Of a stretch of 43,864 nucleotides of DNA, positions 40,763-43,864 are shown piece by piece. The notes beneath the pieces were generated by a model, which had not been told where the DNA came from, made no database searches, and saw only the letters and a program-made list of their open reading frames with translations. How positions within the stretch are numbered: position 1 is the first letter of the stretch; every line of letters begins with the position of its first letter. Made by a program: the position numbers and the translations under genes. The stretch is from Tumebacillus permanentifrigoris (GTDB lineage: Bacteria; Bacillota; Bacilli; Tumebacillales; Tumebacillaceae), in NCBI RefSeq assembly GCF_003148565.1, contig NZ_QGGL01000025.1, positions 1 to 43,864 of the forward strand. Direction: 5' to 3'.

Positions 40763-42241
40763 ATGCCTCCCATCTATGTCCTGCTCCCGGCGATCCTGCT
40801 CGGAGTGCTGATCATCCTCGCGCTGGCGTTTTGGGCGCGCTACCGCACCGTCGGCCCGGAGTCGGCGATGATCGTAACCGGCAGTTTCCTCGGCAGTCGC
40901 AACGTCAACATCGACGAATCGGGTCGCCGGATCAAGATCGTGCGCGGTGGTGGCGCGTTTATCGTGCCCATTTTTCAAAAAGCGGAACTGTTGTCCCTGC
41001 TCTCCCATAAACTCCATGTCTCGACGCAGGAAGTCTACACCGAACAAGGCGTGCCGATCATGGCAGACGGTGTGGCGATCATCAAAGTTGGCGGCACCGT
41101 CGAGGATGTCGCGACCGCCGCTGAACAGTACATGGGCAAGACCGTACATGAACTCGATGCCGAAGCACAGGAAGTTCTCGAAGGACATCTGCGCGCCATC
41201 CTGGGGGCGATGACCGTCGAGGAAGTCTACCGCAACCGCGAGAAGTTCGCCCAGGAAGTCCAGTCGGTCGCCGCCAAGGACTTGAAAAAAATGGGCCTGC
41301 AGATCGTTTCCTTCACGATCCGCGACGTGCGGGACAAAAACGGCTACCTCGAAGCGCTCGGGAAACCGCGCATCGCGGAGATCAAGCGCGACGCCGACAT
41401 CGCCGAAGCCCAAGCCTACCGCGATGCACGGATTCAGAAAGCCAAAGCCCATGAAGAAGCCCAGCGCGCCGAACTGCTGCGCGACACCATCGTCGCTGAA
41501 GCGGAGAAGGACAAGGAACTGAAAATCGCCTCCTTCAAACGCGAACAAGACATGGCCAAGGCCGAGGCAGACCAAGCCTACGCCGTGCAGGAAGCGCGTT
41601 CCAAGCAACAAGTTGTCGAAGAACAGATGCAGATCGAACTCGTGCGCAAGGACCGTACCATCGAGTTGGAAGAAAAGGAAATCAAGCGCCGTGAGAAACA
41701 ATACGACGCCGAAGTCAAGAAAAAAGCGGACGCCGACCGCTACGCTGTCGAGCAAGCCGCCGAAGCGGACAAAGCCCGCCGCATGCGCGAAGCTGATGCG
41801 CAACAGTACAAGATCGAAGCGGAAGCCAAGGCCAATGCCGAGCAGAAACGCTTGGAAGGTTTGGCGATCGCCGATGCCGAACGGGCGAAGGGCACGGCGG
41901 AGGCGGACGTCATCCGACTGCGCGGTCTCGCAGAAGCCGAGGCCAAAGAAAAGCTTGCCGAGGCGTTCCAGAAGTTTGGCGAAGCGGCCGTCCTCGACAT
42001 CATCGTGAAGATGCTCCCGGAACTCGCGGGCCGGATCGCCGCACCGATCGGCCAGATCGACAAGCTGACCGTCGTCGACACCGGCAACGGAGCAGGGGCA
42101 ACCCGTGTGAGCAACTACGTGACCGAGCTGATGGCGACCGCCCCGGAGATGTTAAAAAGCGTTTCTGGCATCGACGTGGAAGCCTTGATCAAGGGACTCA
42201 CCCAACGCAGCACCCCGACCTTAGAGCAACGTTCGGACTAG
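40763..42241 (+). CDS. floT: flotillin-like protein FloT
   Basis: 492 residues, ATG with GAAAGGGG about 11 bases upstream. An N-terminal membrane segment (about 5-25), an SPFH domain (about 30-200) and a long Ala/Glu/Lys-rich coiled coil (about 205-400) are followed by a conserved C-terminal region (AVLDIIVKMLPELAGRIAAP). Flotillins build functional membrane microdomains and affect membrane fluidity, signalling and cell-wall synthesis. The pairing with an NfeD protein matches yuaF-yuaG of Bacillus subtilis. A terminator follows directly. Confidence 0.93.
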   Translation: MPPIYVLLPAILLGVLIILALAFWARYRTVGPESAMIVTGSFLGSRNVNIDESGRRIKIVRGGGAFIVPIFQKAELLSLLSHKLHVSTQEVYTEQGVPIMADGVAIIKVGGTVEDVATAAEQYMGKTVHELDAEAQEVLEGHLRAILGAMTVEEVYRNREKFAQEVQSVAAKDLKKMGLQIVSFTIRDVRDKNGYLEALGKPRIAEIKRDADIAEAQAYRDARIQKAKAHEEAQRAELLRDTIVAEAEKDKELKIASFKREQDMAKAEADQAYAVQEARSKQQVVEEQMQIELVRKDRTIELEEKEIKRREKQYDAEVKKKADADRYAVEQAAEADKARRMREADAQQYKIEAEAKANAEQKRLEGLAIADAERAKGTAEADVIRLRGLAEAEAKEKLAEAFQKFGEAAVLDIIVKMLPELAGRIAAPIGQIDKLTVVDTGNGAGATRVSNYVTELMATAPEMLKSVSGIDVEALIKGLTQRSTPTLEQRSD

Positions 42242-42251
42242 GTGGGGGGGC

Positions 42252-42295
42252 AAAAAGGCCAAGTCACTGCAAGCGCAGTGGACTTGGCCTTTTTT
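42252..42295 (+). terminator. terminator of nfeD-floT
   Basis: AAAAAGGCCAAGTCACTGC / GCAGTGGACTTGGCCTTTTT (one mismatch) with loop AAGC and a T-run. Confidence 0.95.
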
Positions 42296-42470
42296 CACAT
42301 GTGTTTCTTCCTATTAAGTAAGGTTAGGGAGGTGCGTATATTCGCGCATTTGAGAGTTTGGGTGAGTATACTGCAGGAAATCAACATCAATCCATGCTCA
42401 GAAAGCGCCGGAATTGCAGGAGGTTTGAGGAGCGCGAAGCTCTTGCCTTTTCGCGGCGGGTTGATTCGAT

Positions 42471-42498
42471 TTGAACCAAGGCTAAACATGATACGATG
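42471..42498 (+). promoter_or_regulatory. promoter of the CPA1 antiporter gene
   Basis: TTGAAC (42471-42476) and TACGAT (42493-42498) are 16 bases apart, with TG one base before the -10 (TGATACGAT). The rest of the 250-base gap (42296-42470) shows no gene or clear structure. Confidence 0.6.
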
Positions 42499-42545
42499 GG
42501 GCACAGATAAAGGGAAACCTGAAGGAAATCAATCGAGGTGTCAAA

Positions 42546-43772
42546 ATGTCCAATCAATTTGAGCTGGTCTTGGTGTTGCTGGCACTGGCGGCAGCAGTCA
42601 CGGCCATCGCCAAAAAAATCAACATTCCCTACCCGATCGTCCTCGTCCTCGTCGGTGTCCTGCTCGGCGTATCCGACATCGGAGCACTCGAAGAACTCAA
42701 ATCCTTCATCGTCCAAGACGAAGTGTTCCATTTTGCCATCATCGCGCTTTTTCTCCCCACCTTGCTTGGAGAAGCGACCTTGAAATTGCCTGCCAGCCAC
42801 CTGCGGGAAGCGCAACGCCCGATCCTGTTGCTCGCGATCTTGGGCACGTTGTTGTCCTATGTCGTGGTTGGGTTTCTTGCGTACTACTGGCTGGGTCTGC
42901 CGTTGGAAGTGGCGTTCGTGTTTGGCGCACTGATGGCGGCGACCGACCCGGTCAGCGTGATCTCGATCTTCAAAAGCATGGGCGTTGACCACCGCTTGGA
43001 GACGATCATGGAGGGCGAGAGCTTGCTCAACGACGGTGTCGCGGTCGTGCTGTTCAAGATCTCGCAAGCAAGCCTCGTCGCCTACATCTCCGCTGGAGTT
43101 GGCGGATTGGGGCTGGGCCTGCTCGAATTTGCAAAAGTCTCGCTCGGCGGCGTGCTGGTCGGCGCAGTGCTGGCGTACCTGTTCTCACAGTTGACGCGGC
43201 TGTATGACGACTATCCGTTGGAGATCATTTTTTCCATGTTGCTGTTCTACGGCTCGTTTTTCATCGCGGAACACTTCCATGTCTCCGGTGTGATCGCGGT
43301 CGTGATCGCCGGCGTGATTTTTGGCAATTATGGCACGCGCATCGGGATGGGGGAAAAAACGCGCATCGCCATCGATTCCTTCTGGAGCGTTGCGGCGTTG
43401 ATCGCCAACTCGGTGGTGTTCCTGATGGTCGGCTTGGAGATCAACCGCATCGAGTTGCTGGCAAACTGGCAGATCATCCTCGCCGCGATCGGCATCGTCC
43501 TGATCGCTCGCAGCGTCTCCGTCTACCTGCCGCTGCTGTTCCACCGCCGAACTTCGTACAGGTGGCAACACGTTCTGAACTGGGGCGGTCTGCGCGGCTC
43601 GCTCTCCATCGCACTGGCCCTGTCGCTCCCGCAAAATTTTTCCGGACGAGAGACGGTGCTGGTGCTTGCACTGGGTGTCGTGCTGTTCTCGCTCGTCGTG
43701 CAGGGCCTGACGATCAAGCCGCTGCTCCGACTGTTGGGCGTGAAAAAAGAAGAACCTGTCGTCTCCGAGTGA
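42546..43772 (+). CDS. CPA1-family sodium/proton antiporter (NhaP type)
   Basis: 408 residues, about 12 membrane helices, ATG behind GAGGTG. The ion-binding helix shows GALMAATDPVSVISIFKSMG, and the following helix EGESLLNDGVAVVLF, both diagnostic of CPA1 exchangers; GGLRGSLSIALALSLP is a further conserved helix. It exchanges protons for Na+, K+ or Li+. It lacks the long cytoplasmic C-terminal domain of some homologues. The stop codon is directly followed by the left end of an insertion sequence, so the native 3' flank and terminator have been displaced, and a slightly longer native C-terminus cannot be excluded. Confidence 0.92.
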   Translation: MSNQFELVLVLLALAAAVTAIAKKINIPYPIVLVLVGVLLGVSDIGALEELKSFIVQDEVFHFAIIALFLPTLLGEATLKLPASHLREAQRPILLLAILGTLLSYVVVGFLAYYWLGLPLEVAFVFGALMAATDPVSVISIFKSMGVDHRLETIMEGESLLNDGVAVVLFKISQASLVAYISAGVGGLGLGLLEFAKVSLGGVLVGAVLAYLFSQLTRLYDDYPLEIIFSMLLFYGSFFIAEHFHVSGVIAVVIAGVIFGNYGTRIGMGEKTRIAIDSFWSVAALIANSVVFLMVGLEINRIELLANWQIILAAIGIVLIARSVSVYLPLLFHRRTSYRWQHVLNWGGLRGSLSIALALSLPQNFSGRETVLVLALGVVLFSLVVQGLTIKPLLRLLGVKKEEPVVSE

Positions 43773-43864
43773 TGTGCACCCCTTAAAATAGACATTGAGA
43801 AAAGACCCCTCAATGGTAATCTATTTTAGGGGGTGTCTTTTTTATGGCGAAGAAAGGTCAAACG
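43773..43864 (+). mobile_element. left end of an IS3-like insertion sequence (partial)
   Basis: The sequence begins TGTGCACCCCTTAAAATAGA, contains an internal near-complement TCTATTTTAGGGGGTGTC, then TTTTTT and an ATG. This is the layout of IS150-group IS3 elements: TG-terminated inverted repeat, hairpin that blocks incoming transcription, then orfA. The window ends before the right end, so the target duplication cannot be checked. Confidence 0.65.
43845..43864 (+). CDS. transposase OrfA, first codons only
   Basis: An ATG directly after the hairpin starts MAKKGQ, a common beginning for IS3-family OrfA, and runs off the window. The call depends on the inverted-repeat context rather than on the six residues. 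Confidence 0.5.

Noticed and set aside
42394-42474. 26-codon basic ORF in the gap before the antiporter
   Set aside because: No ribosome binding site or promoter fits it, and it overlaps the antiporter's own -35 element.
1-43864. CRISPR arrays, prophage genes or defence islands
   Set aside because: No regularly spaced repeats, integrase, phage structural or known defence proteins were seen; apart from the partial insertion sequence, the content is chromosomal.

Overview
This 43.9 kb window looks like the chromosome of a GC-rich, low-repeat Bacillota of the order Bacillales, probably the Alicyclobacillaceae (a Tumebacillus-like organism). This is an inference. It rests on the BkdR-controlled branched-chain keto acid operon, the yqjD-yqjE pair, the nfeD-floT pair, strong AGGAGG-type ribosome binding sites, and frequent GTG, TTG and apparently CTG starts. 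Almost every transcription unit ends in a clear Rho-independent terminator. Many promoters share an extended -10 element of the form TRTGGTATMAT.

Layout. 1-1083: the 3' end of a 23S rRNA followed by tRNA-Tyr, tRNA-Thr and tRNA-fMet with no 5S gene between, then a chagasin-type protease inhibitor gene (minus strand, CTG start) and tRNA-Leu. 1159-1908: a uracil-DNA-glycosylase-like protein, perhaps behind a short leader ORF. 1939-4766: molybdenum cofactor genes in divergent order (moeB and a moaD-moaE fusion on minus; moaC and mogA on plus). 4767-8733: a structured leader, then a SteA / MctB(SteB)-like pair coupled to two prenyl-phosphate-type sugar transferase genes. 8981-11307: two tandem secreted GH18 glycosidases. 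11406-12034: a lipoprotein and a small two-helix membrane protein (minus).

12212-23402 is an amino-acid catabolic block. It holds the sigma-54 activator gene bkdR, three tandem candidate activator sites and a near-perfect -24/-12 promoter, then leucine dehydrogenase, lpdV, bkdAA, bkdAB and bkdB, followed by lipA, lipB and trpS. LipA and LipB make the lipoyl group that BkdB needs. 23689-29118 continues the chemistry: methylmalonyl-CoA mutase (two subunits), epimerase (CTG start), carboxyltransferase, a small unknown protein and a YqjE-type peptidase. Together the two blocks can take valine and isoleucine carbon through propionyl-CoA to succinyl-CoA.

29262-35924 holds two tandem chemoreceptors, an MFS exporter, a zinc-ribbon protein and a TauE/SafE permease. 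35983-39000 is the most interesting region: two divergent XRE-TPR regulators of the RNPP type. The second is translationally coupled to a 51-residue exported pre-propeptide carrying two copies of the heptapeptide ADQAPIL. The copies differ in DNA only at synonymous positions, so this looks like a new peptide-pheromone quorum-sensing cassette. 39104-43772 holds csaA, an EamA transporter, nfeD, floT and a CPA1 sodium/proton antiporter. The window ends inside the left end of an IS3-like insertion sequence that begins directly after the antiporter stop codon.
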